Source of the DNA: Sistotremastrum niveocremeum HHB9708
Taxonomy: Eukaryota; Basidiomycota; Agaricomycetes; Sistotremastrales; Sistotremastraceae
Reading direction: 5' to 3'
Length of the DNA: 64,000 nucleotides
Assembly (NCBI GenBank): GCA_001630475.1
Contig: KV419398.1
Location: forward strand, 285,825-349,824
A model generated the notes under the pieces. The model was not told the origin of the DNA. It saw only the letters and a list, made by a program, of their open reading frames with translations, and searched no databases. A program made the position numbers and the translations under genes. Below, in pieces: positions 1 through 13,430 of this stretch. Positions within the stretch are counted from its first letter, which is position 1; each line of letters starts with the position of its first letter.

Positions 1-319
1 TTAAGTTTATGTCAGTCCGATGCAGCTTCTTTCTGCATTAGTATGTACTAAAGTATTCTCGATTCGGCCACCTACGAATAGTGTCTCGTCCGAAACTTCG
101 ACAACGATTTCGGCCTATAGACGTCGCGTTCTTCGGTCGAGAACGCTAAATTTACTCAAAGGCTTGCGTGGCAGAAGAGCCTTGGTTCCTGGAGAAAAGT
201 TCAAGTAGGCTCGGCCTCGGCCATCGGCCTAACCTCTGCCGGTGCCTCCATCTCATAAAGGCACACCATGGCAAGGCAAGTAACACGTCCTCCAGCCTCC
301 ACATCTCGACTGAACTTAG

Positions 320-2490
320 ATGCAGACCATCACACAGAGCGCTCTGCTTGCCCTATTGTCCTACGTTGTCTACAAATTATGCCGGGTGCTCTATGTCGTT
401 TTCGTCGCTCCCATGTTCTCCCCCCTGAGAGACCTTCCTGGTCCAAAGCGAACGAACTTTATCTATGGCAATATGGGAGATATTATTGCGGCCGACCCAG
501 GAGAGTTGCATTCGCGATGGATAACAGAGCATGGCCATGCTATGAAATATAAAGTGAGTCTTGGTGATCAGGGACCAGGGTCACAGGCATAGCAGAGCCC
601 TCAGGGGTTCAGGCAACGACGCTGCGTCGTATAGGATATCGAGGGACTGACTACATCGATCTGCTTGCAGGCCTTCTTCAACGCCGACCGATTCTTCACT
701 CAAGACACCCGTGCCTTACAACATATCCTTTCCCATGCCGACGAATTCCAAAAACCGGACCAAGTCCGTAGCAATCTCGCTCATGTACTCGGAGAAGGTT
801 AGAAGGACGACGTTGATGTTGGGACTGGTTTTGACACTTTGTTTTAGGGGTCTTGATTGCGGAAGGAGAGGCTCATCGACGCCAGGTGAGGGTCTCGCCC
901 GCCCAGTTTACGACCGCATATGCTAATGGGGACTATAGCGTCGTGTTCTCGTAGGTCACATCCGTATATCTTCTTCCTCTTCCTTACCCCGATTCCAGAA
1001 TCCTGCGTTCAGCAATCAGCACATCAGAGAGCTTACCGACATCTTCCTCACCAAATCGCTTGAGCTCCGCGACGTCTGGTTGTCTCAAATCTCCGATGCA
1101 CCTTCTCAAGACGGAACTGTACATCTAAACGTGCTCAAATGGTTATCCAAGACAACGCTCGATATCATCGGTCTAGCTGGTTTCGACTACAACTTTAATG
1201 CCACGAATCCAGAGGCGAAGAGGGACGATATGTCAGCAGCCTTCCAGACGGCTTTCCAAAGTGGCCAAGCATTCACTTGGTTCACGATGTTATCCAATAG
1301 ATTTCCTATCCTTAGAATGATCGTGAGTGACTTCATACCTCCTATCTTCGTTCATCAGACTGAAGTATATTACAGCCTACCGCACGCGAAAAGAAGGTCA
1401 AGGAGGCGCGACAGACCATGAAGAGAATCGGCATGAAACTCATCAACGAAAAGAAACGGGCCATCTTAGAGGCGAATGAAGGACTTGGCGGCAAAGTAGA
1501 AGGGAAATCAGTCGAGGGCAAAGACCTTTTGAGTCTTCTGATTCGGGCGAATATGGCGACGGACCTTCCTGAGAGTGCGAGGTTGAATGATGATGACGTT
1601 TTGGCCCGTAAGTCGTTGTCGATCTCATTTTAAGTTCCCAGTCTCATCTGCCTCTAGAGGTCCCCACTTTCCTCGTCGCAGGTCATGAGACAACTGCCAC
1701 TGCTACGACGTGGTTCCTATACGGAATGACCCAGTATCCTGAAGTACAGAAGAAACTGCGCGAAGAGCTACAAGCTGTCGACACCGATACGCCCTCTATG
1801 GATGTCCTCAACTCGCTGCCCTACCTCGACGCAGTGGTCCGAGAAAGCTTAAGATTCTACGCCATCGTACCTTCTACTATACGTATTGCGATGCAAGATA
1901 CTGCAATTCCTTTAGGAACACCTGTCAAAGATAAGAAGGGAAGGATACTGCATGAAGTCAGGTATGTATCTTTCCTTCCTAGTGCGGTGCGTGTTCTGAT
2001 CGTCCGCGCAGACTCAATAAGGGAGACGGTGTCTTGATACCCATCATCAGCTTGAACACGTCAAAGGAAATCTGGGGCGACGATGCTGATCAGTTCCGGT
2101 AAGCCCTTTATACATCAAATAACACGTCAGACTAATTTCGTCGACAGACCGGAAAGATGGGAGAAGGTTCCTGACTCTGCGCATGAGATCCCTGGTGTAT
2201 GGGGAGACCTCATGACATTCCTTGGCGGTCCCCGATCTTGTATCGGATACAAATTCGCCATTATCGAGTTCGTCTTCGCCCTACGTCTATCTTATGCCAC
2301 ATCCACTGATATACATGTTCGTAGGATGAAGGCTCTCGTGTTCACACTTGTTCGCGCGTTCGCTTTCGAGATGTCAGATCCCAGTTATGAGATCGTTAAG
2401 CGGAGTGCTATTGTGACTCGTCCTTTGGTGAAGAGTCAGATGGAGAAAGGAAATCAGATGCCTTTGAAGGTTACTGCTATTGGGTCATGA
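320..2490 (+). CDS. Cytochrome P450 monooxygenase
   Basis: Multi-exon P450, a haem-thiolate oxygenase anchored in the ER that needs a P450 reductase partner. The first exon gives a hydrophobic N-terminal anchor ([12 protein letters not shown]) and a proline-rich hinge with DLPGP. Later exons read HRRQRRVL and then NPAF, the usual fungal helix-C region. The I-helix is [16 protein letters not shown], the K-helix is ESLR, PERW lies ahead of the haem loop, and the haem-binding loop is [10 protein letters not shown] with its cysteine ligand. About ten introns are needed. The K-helix exon ends near 1961, and the exon with the haem loop ends at about 2267 (GA/GTTCGT) and rejoins at MKALVF. All signature elements are present, so the gene looks functional. 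The start at 320 is chosen because it gives the membrane anchor. Substrate and CYP family number cannot be told by eye. Confidence 0.93.
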
Positions 2491-4100
2491 TGATATTCCA
2501 GCTACGTCTGATAGCTGTTCCTGAGTGATTTACATACATACAGAGCATGTACGCTAATTCTTCGCTTCTTCCTTATATATGAATAAACTAAAACCCTCAG
2601 GCATATCCGTGCCAATGAACGCGTCAGCACAGGATAGGAATCTGTCCGGCGGAATACTCGGATTCACGATCTCATGGCACTTCATCCTCTGCTGAATTGT
2701 CCTTTGCACATCTGGGCTCGACGTCCGAGAAGGGAAATGTTGAAAAGAACTGTTTGAGGAAGCTTCAGTTTGATGTCAAAAAGTGCTTGCGAATCTGAGA
2801 GCACTTTCGGTACGGATTCCGACCGAAACAAAGATCCGGATGGAGAATATCAATGATGGATAGAAAGCAGGGTGGGCGTCAGAGAATCATGAGATACTGT
2901 AGCTGGATGCAAGAGTCTGCCAATGCGTCTCGCGGCGGCATCTTGATAAATGACTTCGCCTGTCCATCTTGAGAAAAAAAAAAAAAGGGGGGGGGGGGGG
3001 GGGGTTTTCAAATTCGCACAATCTGATATATCCTGCTCGCTAGGTAGTGCTGTCGTTCTTCGTCGAGTTGTTGGCAAAAGAGTTCACTGGGGGGCTATTT
3101 CCTGATGCAGTGGTGTCCGTCACGCGTCAATGTGAACATCCGCCTCGATTTGTCGATGAAATCCTCACATATCACTGGCGTTTGAAGCCTGAGCTGCCTC
3201 ACACGGTGAGTCTTCGTACGGTAATCTTTCGAAACGGGCGCGGGACGTGATGATCCTGAATGATATCCATTGATGACACCTCAGGCTATACAATTCACCT
3301 CTTTGTGGCGAATCCAGTTTCGCACAAAGTGCCGGATGCCGGTTTCAAGAATAAATTGAAGCGCAAGGAGCCTCGAGGCCGCTGTGAGAACGCTTAGTGG
3401 CTAGTTGAACATAGAGCAGTGTCGTGGTAGGTTCCAATGCGAGCACAAACAAACAAAAACACTACAAAGAAGTTCTCCTTACTGCCGCGACTCCCGCCAG
3501 TGCTATGCATTATGATGCTCTTCGTAGGACTACTTCTTCTCTATTCCTGACGCTGCTCAAATCTGTGTCATGCGCAGCTTTTTCTGAAGCTCGCCTTCTG
3601 TGCTAGCTTTCAAAAGAGAGGGTTCCCGCAGCGCGTGCCCGAACACTGGCACGTCTATGACGCTGACGGGAACGATATGGATGCTTATCTGGTAAGTTGT
3701 TCTAGCTCTACGTTACTCTCGAGAACGAATGCTCAAAATTATCTATCAAAGAGGACCAATCCCACAGACCCATGCGCGTTCCGTCCCTTTCAGGGGAGAA
3801 AACTAGCGCGATAGTTATCCCACTGGTATTTGACGCCGAAAATCAGAGGCCGGTCCCCATCGCAAATGGTGCCATGATGCTTCTCAGAACTTCGAGTACC
3901 CCTTTGTCGCAATCAGCTAGGGTCCAAGTTTCAAAGCGGGAGGTGGAGGTAGACGATACCTCCGCACGCCCATCATGTCCTCCGGTGCAAGCTCTGGTGC
4001 ACGTCAAGCCGGCAACGCTGAACAACGGTATTGAGGCTCTCCAGCTTGAATATTGATCAATACATCTCATACATCGCGCCTGATCTTCAGATCCATTATC
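2491..4100. other. Intergenic stretch with homopolymer junction
   Basis: No supported gene. The longest frames (3047-3250 and 3772-4056 on +) show no family resemblance and no splice partners. A run of 13 A followed by 18 G lies at 2974-3004. The final part must contain the promoter of the NACHT-WD40 gene that starts at 4101. Confidence 0.5.
2974..3004. repeat. A13-G18 homopolymer junction
   Basis: Thirteen adenines (2974-2986) run straight into eighteen guanines (2987-3004), followed by four thymines. It is outside any coding region. It could be a genuine low-complexity tract or a read or assembly artefact. Its exact length should not be trusted. Confidence 0.85.
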
Positions 4101-7100
4101 ATGTCCGACGGACCTCCAAGCCTCTCGAGGCGTGAGACGACACTCGTGATATCAAGTAGGTCTCCCCCGTTTTCCAAAACACTTGCACTCATCATCGACC
4201 CCCATAGACGTGAAGGGATCCTTCTTCCCTCGTGGAGGGCTGCTCAATCGTAGTCAAAAATTTTACATAATCTTTGAGTCCAGCGGAAAGCCTCAAAGGA
4301 CGGCGGTCTCCAGCTCAAGCGAATGTCCTGTATGGAAAGATGAGCTTACTTGGTATTCCTGGTCCTTTGAGAGCCTCACTACGATCTTCTGACGCGAAGG
4401 ATCTTTCAGGGTCAATCCTAGTCCTTCTCTCGGCATCAAAGTGTATGCAAGTCGCACATTTCGCTCTGATGCCTTGGTATTCCAACGTGAAGACTTGATC
4501 GAACTCCACCAATCCTCAACCTACTCTTCAAGTATGTTCTGTACGTTCATATAGATTCGTCTGTTTTACATTTCCGTTCGAAAAGGCCTCATCGACCAAT
4601 TCGGCAAAAGCAGCGGAAAATTTTCCCCCAATGCCACCCTTCAATATGCGATCACTGTCCAATCTCCAGAGATCCAAACAGAGGAGTTTGCAAGTGACAT
4701 ACCAGAACTCACCGTCGAGCATGTTGATGGCACATCAACACCAGAACCTATGAAAGAGATTTCCCGATCGCCGTCTCCTTCCCAGCCCTACCTATCAGTA
4801 GTGCTTTATAAAGCTCCATACATGCCCGATCGGCAACCCGTATTGGAAGAATTGCGCCACGATTTGCAAGAGATGAGTGAGCGTGCTGGTGGAGTAGATC
4901 ACGGCCCATCACATCTCGTTGATATTCCATCGCAAGAACTCCCAATAGAAACAATTCCTGAGGCTTTGGAGGCTTTCATGAAGAGCATCGAAGTTTTCGT
5001 GAACATGATTCAAGTTTTGGCGGAGGTAAATTAAAGCTGTATCGCGTTCTCGCAGGAAAAACTCAGGTAGCCCAGATACATCCATACGCGAAGGCGGCGG
5101 CGAAGATAATGACCGCGGTATATCAGGTTCGCCTTCCACCGTAACTGACGGTCATTGTTGCACTAAGCATCGAGTAGGTGGTCCACGATGCTAGCAAGCG
5201 TGATGACAAATTGCAAAAGCTCATCACGACAATCAGAGATATTTATACCCTGATCGTCACAATATCCGATGATTTTTGCGATAATCTAGTCATGCGTGAT
5301 ATAGCAGACCGCCTCACCAAGCAGACCGTTGAGTGTGGCCACTTCATACTGGATTATCTAAGGCGCCAAGATTTCTGTACGTACCCGCTGACCTTGATGT
5401 CTAATTTTCGTGCTAATCGATAACAGGGACCCGGGCGCTAATAAGTACTGTAAAGTCCTCGGATGCAGTCATTGAAGATTATGAGAATAATTTCACAAAG
5501 TTGATGCTGTTGCTTCAAACTCAAGCTAGCGTACAAGCATATCAGGAGGTGTTGGCGGTCAGATCGCAGATCTTGGGTTTACAAATGATGACTACGACGA
5601 TGCTGGAGGTATCACAAGACATACGTGAGCATTGTCCTTCCATTCATGAGAGCCATTGAAACAAAGTTGATGCGTTGAACAGTCACCGAAATCAAGCTTC
5701 ATGATATCCCATATGTAGAGGGTGCAAGTTTTGATCCTGGGAAGCGCTGCCTGGAAGGTACTCGACAGAACGAACTTAGCAGACTCATATTGTGGGCCAA
5801 CGCGCCTGTGGACCTTTCCGTCGGAGCCTCCACCATTTGGATCAAAGGTGTCGCCGGCTCCGGGAAATCAGCTCTTGCTCATACCCTGTCTCACATCTTT
5901 CGTGAACAGAACAGGCTTGGATCCGCCTTCTTCTTCGACGCCTATCGACCGGAAGAGCGAGGGCCGACAGCTCTGTTTCGAAACATCACTCGTGACTTGG
6001 CCGCGCGCAATGGTAGCTGGAGAAAGGCACTTTACATCGCCACCAAGATCGATCCGTCTCTAAGACAAACAGCTTCCCTCTCCGACCAGTTTGATACATT
6101 CTTGTTAGAACCCACGCGGAATATTACATTCATTGGGCCAATCATGATTGTCATAGACGCTTTGGACGAAAGCGGCAGCACTACGGAACGTTCGGAGTTA
6201 GTAACCTATTTGGCGAGACGCGCTAAAGAGTTGCCTCCCAACTTCCGCTTTCTTATCTTCTCTCGCCCCGAGAAAGATTTGGCATCACATTTCAGTGAAC
6301 TCGTCGCGAAGGATTCATTTCTGGACATGCACGCTATCGACCCTAAATCTAAAGATGCAGATGTCCGAGTCTTCTTCGAAAAGAGACTGAGCCATCTGTC
6401 CTTGACTGACTCCAGGATTAACGCGGCCTGGCCGAATCAGGTCTGGATCGAGAAACTAGTTAAAAAATCCGAAGGACTCTTTCAATGGGCGCATACTGCG
6501 TGCGAATTCATCACAGCCAGAATGGAGTACACGCCGTACGAGGGATTGATTCAGATACTCTCGTCGGTTACCGATACCGGGATCGATGCCCTCTATGGAT
6601 CAATTCTCTCTCATCTGATTCCACTGAAGGATGCTAAGGGGAAAGTACTTTCCTTCTCATCAACGCGTTCCTACAGGGTGCTCGGTCGCATACTAGCTGT
6701 CCGAGAGCCCTTGACTCTGTCTCAGCATCAGGCACTTTCGAGAATGGACAGAGTCAAAGACTCTGATGCGTTTCAGGCCGTTATCAGCTCTATGGGCTCC
6801 ATCTTGAGCGTCGGATCGTCGACGGCGGCTGAAGATGGGTCTTCGAATGAGCTTCCTTCTGATCCGCTTATCGAGCCACTGCATACCTCCTTTCGAGATT
6901 ACCTCACGGACCCTAACCGGAGTGGACCGTATTATCTCGATCAGTTGTCTCAGGATATTTTGCTGACAAAAGCTTGTTTCCGCATTATGGAAGACTTGCA
7001 GTTCAACATTGGCGATGTTCCGACATCTCATCATCTCAATAGTGAAATCGACTCACCCTCTACACTCTCCGCAATGATTCCATATTCGCTCCAATATGCA

Positions 7101-9695
7101 TGTCGTTTCTGGGCTACACATCTGGTCCGAATTGAGTATGACGAGAAAATCGCGGCCGAGGTTCGGCAATTCTGCAAGACAAAAATTCTTTTCTGGTTAG
7201 AGGTGCTCAGCCTTACGAACCAGATGTCTATGGCGCTGGTCTCTTTACAATATATGATTAGTTGGTTTGAGGTGATTGTCTTTTACCTTTCTACGTGAAT
7301 GATCACCCGTTGAATGATATCTCGCTAGCCTAAAGACTCAGAGGCTGCCAAGATGGGACAAGACATCGAGAAATTTATTCACGGCGCATACGAAGTCATA
7401 ACGGCGAGCGCTCCGCATATCTATACTTCGGCCTTAGCGTGGCTCGACGATACAAACTGGGTCAAGAAGACGTATCGAAATCACTATCCAAGTCTGTTGA
7501 CCGTGGTGACACCGCAGAAGACAACAGTTCATGATGCCACAGAAACCCGCATGTACTGGGGTGTATCGCCGTTGACGAGTTCTGAAAGTCGCGAAGTGAT
7601 AGCACGATTTTCCGTGGACGATCGCACCATTATAGCAAGCAACGACGACGGATTCATGATGGCGTGGTCTATGGACAGTAATAAAGTCGTGTGGCGGAAC
7701 AAAGCTCACGCAGGATCGGTCAATGTTCTTCTGTGCCTGCCCAATGGACGCGTCATCTCTGGTGCCAATGATCGAAGCATCCAGATCTTGAATGCTCGGG
7801 ACGGTCTTCCGGTTGCCGACAGCATTGAAGCTTCTTCTGGGATCAGGGCGATGGATATATCACCTGATGGTCAATATATCATCTTAGGTTGCGAGACGGG
7901 TGCTCTGGAGCAATGGTGTATAGAGAAGGATAAGGCAAAACTGCGAAACGCCGCTACAAACGGTCACGGCCTAGCTGTCCGAGCGTTGGTTTTCACAAAG
8001 GACGGCCAACGGGTCCTCTCAGCCTCGGAAGACACCAGGCTACGATTTTGGGACACCGAAAATTTGACTCCTTCTGGAGATCCTTTTGTCGGTCACACCT
8101 CCCAAGTCACGTCGGCTATCTTATCCGCGGATGAGAAGCAAATTTTCTCTTGCTCCCTTGACCATACGGTCAGAGGCTGGGACGTGAGATCCAGAAGTTG
8201 TCTCTGGACTGTATCAAAGCAAGGGAGATCATCACACCAGTATCTCGCTATCGAACGTTCTATCGACGGCCGATATCTCGTGACTTCAGCTGAAGACGGC
8301 AGCGTAGAATTACGGGATGCAAAGTCAGGAAGGGCTTTGGGTCGCAGGCTTCGAAGCGATCATGGCAGGGTCAATTCTGTGAAGTTCTCGCACGACGAGA
8401 AATATCTTATCGGTGGTACACCAGCAGGTGTCATATACCGGTGGAACGTCAATGAGGCACTTGCCCATTCCATTTCTGCTCTTGCACACCACGTCACATG
8501 TGTTGAAATTGCTAGCCAAGTGACTCTTGTGGGTTACGGGACGAATGACGGGAGAATAGAGATTTGGAACACCGAGTCCAATGAACCTCTGCAGGTCCTC
8601 CTACGGCCAGCGGCGCCGGATGGCCTTGAAATAATTCAACTGGGCTTTTCATCCGACGGGCATCGCTTGGCTTCCGCTGACTCGAGCTATAAAATTTGCT
8701 TCTGGGATTTGCGGAGCGGCAAGGTGCAGAAGGAAGAAAATCATGGCCACCATGACTGGATCAACAGCCTCTCTTTTTCACCCGATAACTCTGAGATCGT
8801 TTCCTGCTCCGACGATTTGAAGATCATCGTTTGGTGTTTCGAAAACGGCGCACAGATCAGGTGCTTGACAATCCAGGATCCAAATCCTGCCGTTAGCGCT
8901 CAATTTCTTCACTCGAACGGTGCGCTGGTATCAGGACATAGCGATGGAACGACGCGTATCTGGAAAAGCGACACCTGCCGCATATTGGGCGAATCGCCTG
9001 TAGATCACGGAAAGAGTGTCCGAACCTTGGACGTATCTCCAAGAGATTCCGGGAACGTTGCGACAGGATGCAATGATGGGATAGTCTACATCTGGGAGAC
9101 GCAGAGGGAGAGTGATTTCGGCTTGGTCGCTGCTTTGACGGGACACGTGAAGCCGGTGGCAGCCGTTGCTTACTCAGCAGACGGACTCAAAATTGCAGCA
9201 TCAGCTTGCGACCAGACAATCTTAGTTTGGAACGCCGAAAGCAGAGAAATTATCGGCAATCATCTATATGGCTTCCCAGAAATTCCCACCGCCATGGCGT
9301 TCTCTCGTGATGGGGAGCAAGTGACGGCGGTATCTCGTCTTAAAGGTATCTACACCTGGGATCTCACAAGGGGAGTTGTATCCTACGACCCGAGCGCAAT
9401 CTCGCAACAGCTCTCACAGCCTTATGTTATGGGAACCGGTGGCTGGGTTTATGGATACGTCTATGATCATAATAACACTCTCCTGCCCCCTCAAAGATGG
9501 TTCTGGGTTCCTGAGGATCATCGAGAAGGATTTGTGTCATGGAGGCCCAATAACCTCACGGTCACCGGAGCCAGAGACGTGCCATGGACCCGGGTGAATC
9601 TCGACACCTTCAAGCACGGAACTCAATGGACAGACTGTCGAGTTCAGTCTCTCGCAAGTTCAAGCAGCCCCAGCTCCGAAGACAATTCCAACTGA
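4101..9695 (+). CDS. C2-NACHT-WD40 STAND (NLR-like) protein
   Basis: A single nine-exon gene reads through without interruption: exons 4101-4155, 4208-4352, 4410-4531, 4586-5025, 5067-5126, 5178-5376, 5427-5624, 5683-7271 and 7344-9695. This gives 1719 residues. The N-terminus looks like a C2 domain (LVISNVKG..., then KPQRTAVSSSSECPVWKDELTW). A helical linker follows with the IHPYAKAA and KRDDKL motifs common in fungal NLRs. The NACHT part has GASFDPGKRCLEGTR, the Walker A loop GVAGSGKS at about residue 462, Walker B IMIVIDALDES and the sensor FLIFSRPE. The last exon carries about fourteen WD40 repeats, enough for two seven-bladed propellers. Known role of the family: nucleotide-switched signalling in non-self recognition or cell death. 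The WD repeats here have diverged from each other, unlike the near-identical repeats of fast-evolving HET-type receptors. The ligand is unknown. Confidence 0.93.
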
Positions 9696-10924
9696 GTACA
9701 AAATTTGACGTCATAACTCGATCAGAATGCTAAATTTCTTTATCAGTGAAAAGTCGCCGATGATAACGATGAGATTTCTGCCGTGAGCGAAGTCAAAAGT
9801 CCTATATGCTTTCTGTTTTACTCGATGCCTTCGATGACTGGACTACTGATATGTCTTCTCTTTGCTATAGTTCAGTTGCATCCCCTGTATTGTTCACGTA
9901 TGTGTATTTGTTTCTTGGTCTTGATCTTGATGATATCGATGTTGATAACAAAATCGATATATATATATATAGTGCCTTGTTGTAGCAGAATCTAAATGGA
10001 GGGGTGCGAAAATCAGTCGTGAGCAGATGATGTTAAGGGGTTGTACATGTACTTGGACGAGACGGTAGCGAAAAGACATCGAAATGCAAGTTGCGCGAAA
10101 TTTGCATTACAAATTTTGGCAATGGGGAATGGGATGTAGCGGAGTTCTAGGCCTTATCTCCGTGTCCCTGCAGCTGCCAGTGGACTCGACGCACTCGACG
10201 AAGCCAAACGAAGACGAAGCCAACTTCGGTAAAGTTAGAGTGGCTCGAAAATCAGGAAGCTGGCGCCTTATCCCTAGTTCTGATGGCTGACCGAGAAGCT
10301 GAGAATGCTCATGAAAAATCCTCTTTGAATTCCGTTCTCGCAGCCAGCCTGGCAGTTCCAAGCCTTCACTCGACGGCCTCGCATTCTTACATCTCTCCCT
10401 ATAATCGACCTGAACAAAGGACTGATGTGCTTTGCCTGGTGATTTCTGCAATGACGCATATTATTCTCGATCTGCTTTGCGCCTTCCCTGGTCTGCCTGA
10501 GGGTCGCTATTATTCAGGTTCTCTGGCTTGCAGACCTTTTATATATGTGGTCCTCATGCAGGCAACGCTCTTTCCACGTTCCATCCGTCCTCTGTCCTCA
10601 CGAAAGCCTCAATATTCTAATCTCTGTTAGCGGTGTCTACATTGCATACCGGTTCCCACCAGACTGTCATACTGGCGTCAATCTGTCAAGTCCGGGTCCA
10701 CTGTCACGTCTTCTATCTTCTAGACAACTCTCACCAGTTTCCATTTCAAGATCCTTATCAAACGTGAGGCTTCGCTACGTGGGATGCCCTGAAGCCGTGC
10801 TATATTAACCCTAGGGCTACGTTCATCTTGATGCCGCTACTGTACAGCCGCTACAGCCCCAGTTGGGGCGTTGTCGATCGTTTCTCGTAGATTCGGCCAT
10901 CGCTAGCACGTTCGAGTTTCGAAA
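9696..10924. other. Intergenic, no gene seen
   Basis: Short overlapping frames on both strands (10084-10630) carry no recognisable family and no conserved splice pattern. A short TA tract lies near 9957-9972. The end holds the promoter of the GFA-like gene. Confidence 0.5.
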
Positions 10925-11451
10925 ATGCCTGTTACTGGAAGCTGTCTTTGTGAGGAAATCAGCGTCACAGTCGATTTACAGGAGCTTCCCCAACCAGTCG
11001 TATGTTTCTGCATAAATTGCAAGAAATCGGGCAGCACATGTGAGATCCCTTACCGTTATGATATCAGAGGCGGATCTTGATTTAATATATCCAGCTTTCA
11101 GCATCGAAACCGTTGTCCCCCGCGACCTCGTTCAGATCGCCGGGAATCCCAAGATATATTCCGACACAGCGACTGCCTCCGGGATCCCGATGGAGAGATT
11201 ATTTTGCGGAACTTGCAGCAGGTACGTTGATCTTCAATCATAATTGAGGAGGATTATTATTTATTGTGGAGTGTAGTCCAATTTTGAGTCGCACGCCTCT
11301 CAATCCCGACAATTGTTTTCTCAAATGTGGCTTGTTTGAGCACCCGCTTACGCCGCCGAGAAAAATCGTGTGCGACGCTAGGAAAGAGTCTTGGGTCAAT
11401 GTGGAGGTTGCGCCAGTCGAGGTGCCGGTGGAGGTCGCAGCGCATTTGTAA
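10925..11451 (+). CDS. GFA/CENP-V-type zinc-binding protein
   Basis: Three exons (10925-11039, 11095-11221, 11277-11451) give 138 residues. The protein has the three cysteine pairs of the glutathione-dependent formaldehyde-activating (GFA, DUF636/CENP-V) fold: GSCLC near the N-terminus, CFCINC with KKSGS after it, and FCGTCSSPI. The segment NPDNCFLKCGLFE matches the usual strand before the C-terminal part. Members bind zinc; many have unknown substrates, and the name should not be read as proof of formaldehyde chemistry. The length is normal for the family and the splice joins keep the motifs in frame. Confidence 0.85.
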
Positions 11452-11624
11452 GATCACAAGTACTACTTGCGCCCAGGATATATCAGAAGTTTCATGTATG
11501 ATTCATGCATGTACAGTAGATCGATTCAGATTAAGTATCTGAACTGGAAGGTCTGAACATAGGCCATTAGAAATTGGAGTCTGTCTGTAATATAGAATCA
11601 CGAACCACGTCATCAAGAAAGCGT

Positions 11625-12132
11625 TCAGCTGTGTCGACTCGACAGCTCTTCCACAATCGCAATAGCTCTCTTGAACTTCTGTTTATCTTCATCCGAAGCC
11701 TGCACTTCACTGTGTCCGCCACCGCACCCTTGAGGACCTCCATTCCACCATTCAAGGTCCTGACTTCCCCAAGCTATACTAGTATCTTCCCCATAGATGT
11801 CTTGCGAACCGGGAGGATATTCTTTAGGTAAAACTTTCAATATTCCTTCGAGCTCATCGATGAGCGCTGAACATGGTGCTGCGGATATTTTCTTCGGTGC
11901 GCCAGCGACGAGCTCAGGGGTTCCATCGGCACGGACGAGGTTCTCTACTGTGAGAAGACCGCCTTGTTCAGGGCTGGTGGTGATGGTGTGGACTGCAGAT
12001 GGGGTAGGGGGTGCAAAGCCTCCTGCGATACCTATATACATGACCAGCAAACCTTAAGATCAGCAGGGAGGTAGGCATCTTTCAGAATTGCGTACCGCGT
12101 TGCAACCTGATGAAAAATTCGCTGGGAGGCAT
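11625..12132 (-). CDS. Small conserved-looking fungal protein, function unknown
   Basis: Two exons on the minus strand (12096-12132 and 11625-12031) give 147 residues. The first exon encodes MPPSEFFIRLQR. It joins through a GT..AG intron to GIAGGFAPPTPSAVHTI, which keeps one long frame. The middle has a proline- and acid-rich stretch with YPPGSQDIYGEDTSIAWGS and a Gly/Cys patch GCGGGH. The C-terminus is a charged helix (SDEDKQKFKRAIAIVEEL). There is no signal peptide or membrane segment. I do not recognise a family. It is transcribed convergently with the GFA-like gene, 173 bases away. Confidence 0.65.
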
Positions 12133-13430
12133 TGTTACTTGTGGTTATTGAAGAGTTGAAAGGCGATGACGGTATAAGAACTACTTGTAGACTTCAAGTC
12201 CAGACGGTACTCGATGACGGATAGATCAAGCTGCGTGATAAGATAGCGCGCCGGAGATGGGTTGCGTCATCGCCGGATGAGGGAGTCTCGCAGTAAACGC
12301 CTGATGGCCCATGAAACCAGTAGCTCGTCAGATGCTAGGCCACCGGTTAGTAGGAGTCTGGTTGTATTTGATGTGATTAGCTCGACACGCAACGCATTGA
12401 GGACACTGCAAGGTTTAGCGACGCAGAATGCAGCTGAGATTTCAAACTCCGAACCGATGCCGGCAACGGCGAGCGGAGAGTCAAGCGGAGAGAGAATCTA
12501 TTTTTAGCTCGCCTGGACTAACAAATTCCTATTCAGTGCATAGTATCGACCTAATCATTTCTAGACGATTTTATATCGAGACCGCACTTCTGCTGCGTTT
12601 CAGTCACTAGAATGAAGTCGCAAACACTGTCTAAATATATTCGGTCGTTCGGAGGATGCCGATGGTCTCAAACCTTTTCTTGAGGCATTTTTGACCGTTG
12701 AACGTCCTTTGCAAGTACACTTGAACGTAACGCATTTCCTCTATCGGTTTTCGTTATTTTGAAGCCTTTTGTGACCCTTTATGTCTAGTAACATGGAAGG
12801 CCGACTTCACCTCGGCTCCATGGAAATGCAATGACACGAATGCTATTGGCCGATTCGCGTTCTCCAAGATGACCTCAAGGCTGAGGTCACTTGGAACTGA
12901 ATCCTCAAGATTCCGACCAAAAAGATAACAGGTCTCCCCGCTCGTATATAGATGTAAGTCATCAAGCTTGGAAGTTGACTCAAGTTCAAAATATCTCTAG
13001 CTTCTGAGCGTCATATGGCTCAGCCATGGGAATAAAAGCCCACCGCAGCGGGCAGCCGTCGAATGAGAGAGCGCAATCAGACTCCGTGTGATCAGAATGA
13101 GCTGCATAGGCGTCCATATGCGCTTATTGCAACGAGGAGCTGATAAGATTATCCCATGGAACGTTCTTTCCTGCCCTAGAAGCCCGTTCCAGCGAATCGA
13201 GTGAGCGAAGTGAATGGAACCCTCGATGATGGTGGGACTCGATCTCCCGTTCTGCGTACTTATCTCATTTCACCTTCATATTGGCGTTCCCGCTCATTTC
13301 TTCTTCCCTCAGGGCCCACCGCATGCGCATGGCTCGGGATTTGTGGAAGTATAAGTAGGGAGTGATGGAGCAGCGTCGCGTGCTCGCTCGCCGAAGTCGC
13401 ACTAGTCGTTCAAGAGGTCGATTTCGGAGG
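12133..13430. other. Intergenic region before the amidase gene
   Basis: No supported gene. Small frames at 12262-12610 lack family features. A TATA-like TATAAG at about 13350 lies 80 bases before the amidase ATG at 13431. It is too close to the in-frame ATG at 13365 to serve that start well. Confidence 0.45.

Noticed and set aside
3772-4056. 94-codon plus frame just before the NACHT-WD40 gene
   Set aside because: No family features, ends 45 bases before the chosen ATG and cannot be spliced into it without losing the C2-like start.
9957-9972. TA dinucleotide tract
   Set aside because: Short microsatellite in intergenic DNA, nothing further to support a function.
13200-13260. Possible tRNA-like minus-strand sequence with a T-loop resemblance (GATCGAGTCCCAC)
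   Set aside because: No acceptor or anticodon stem could be paired around it.
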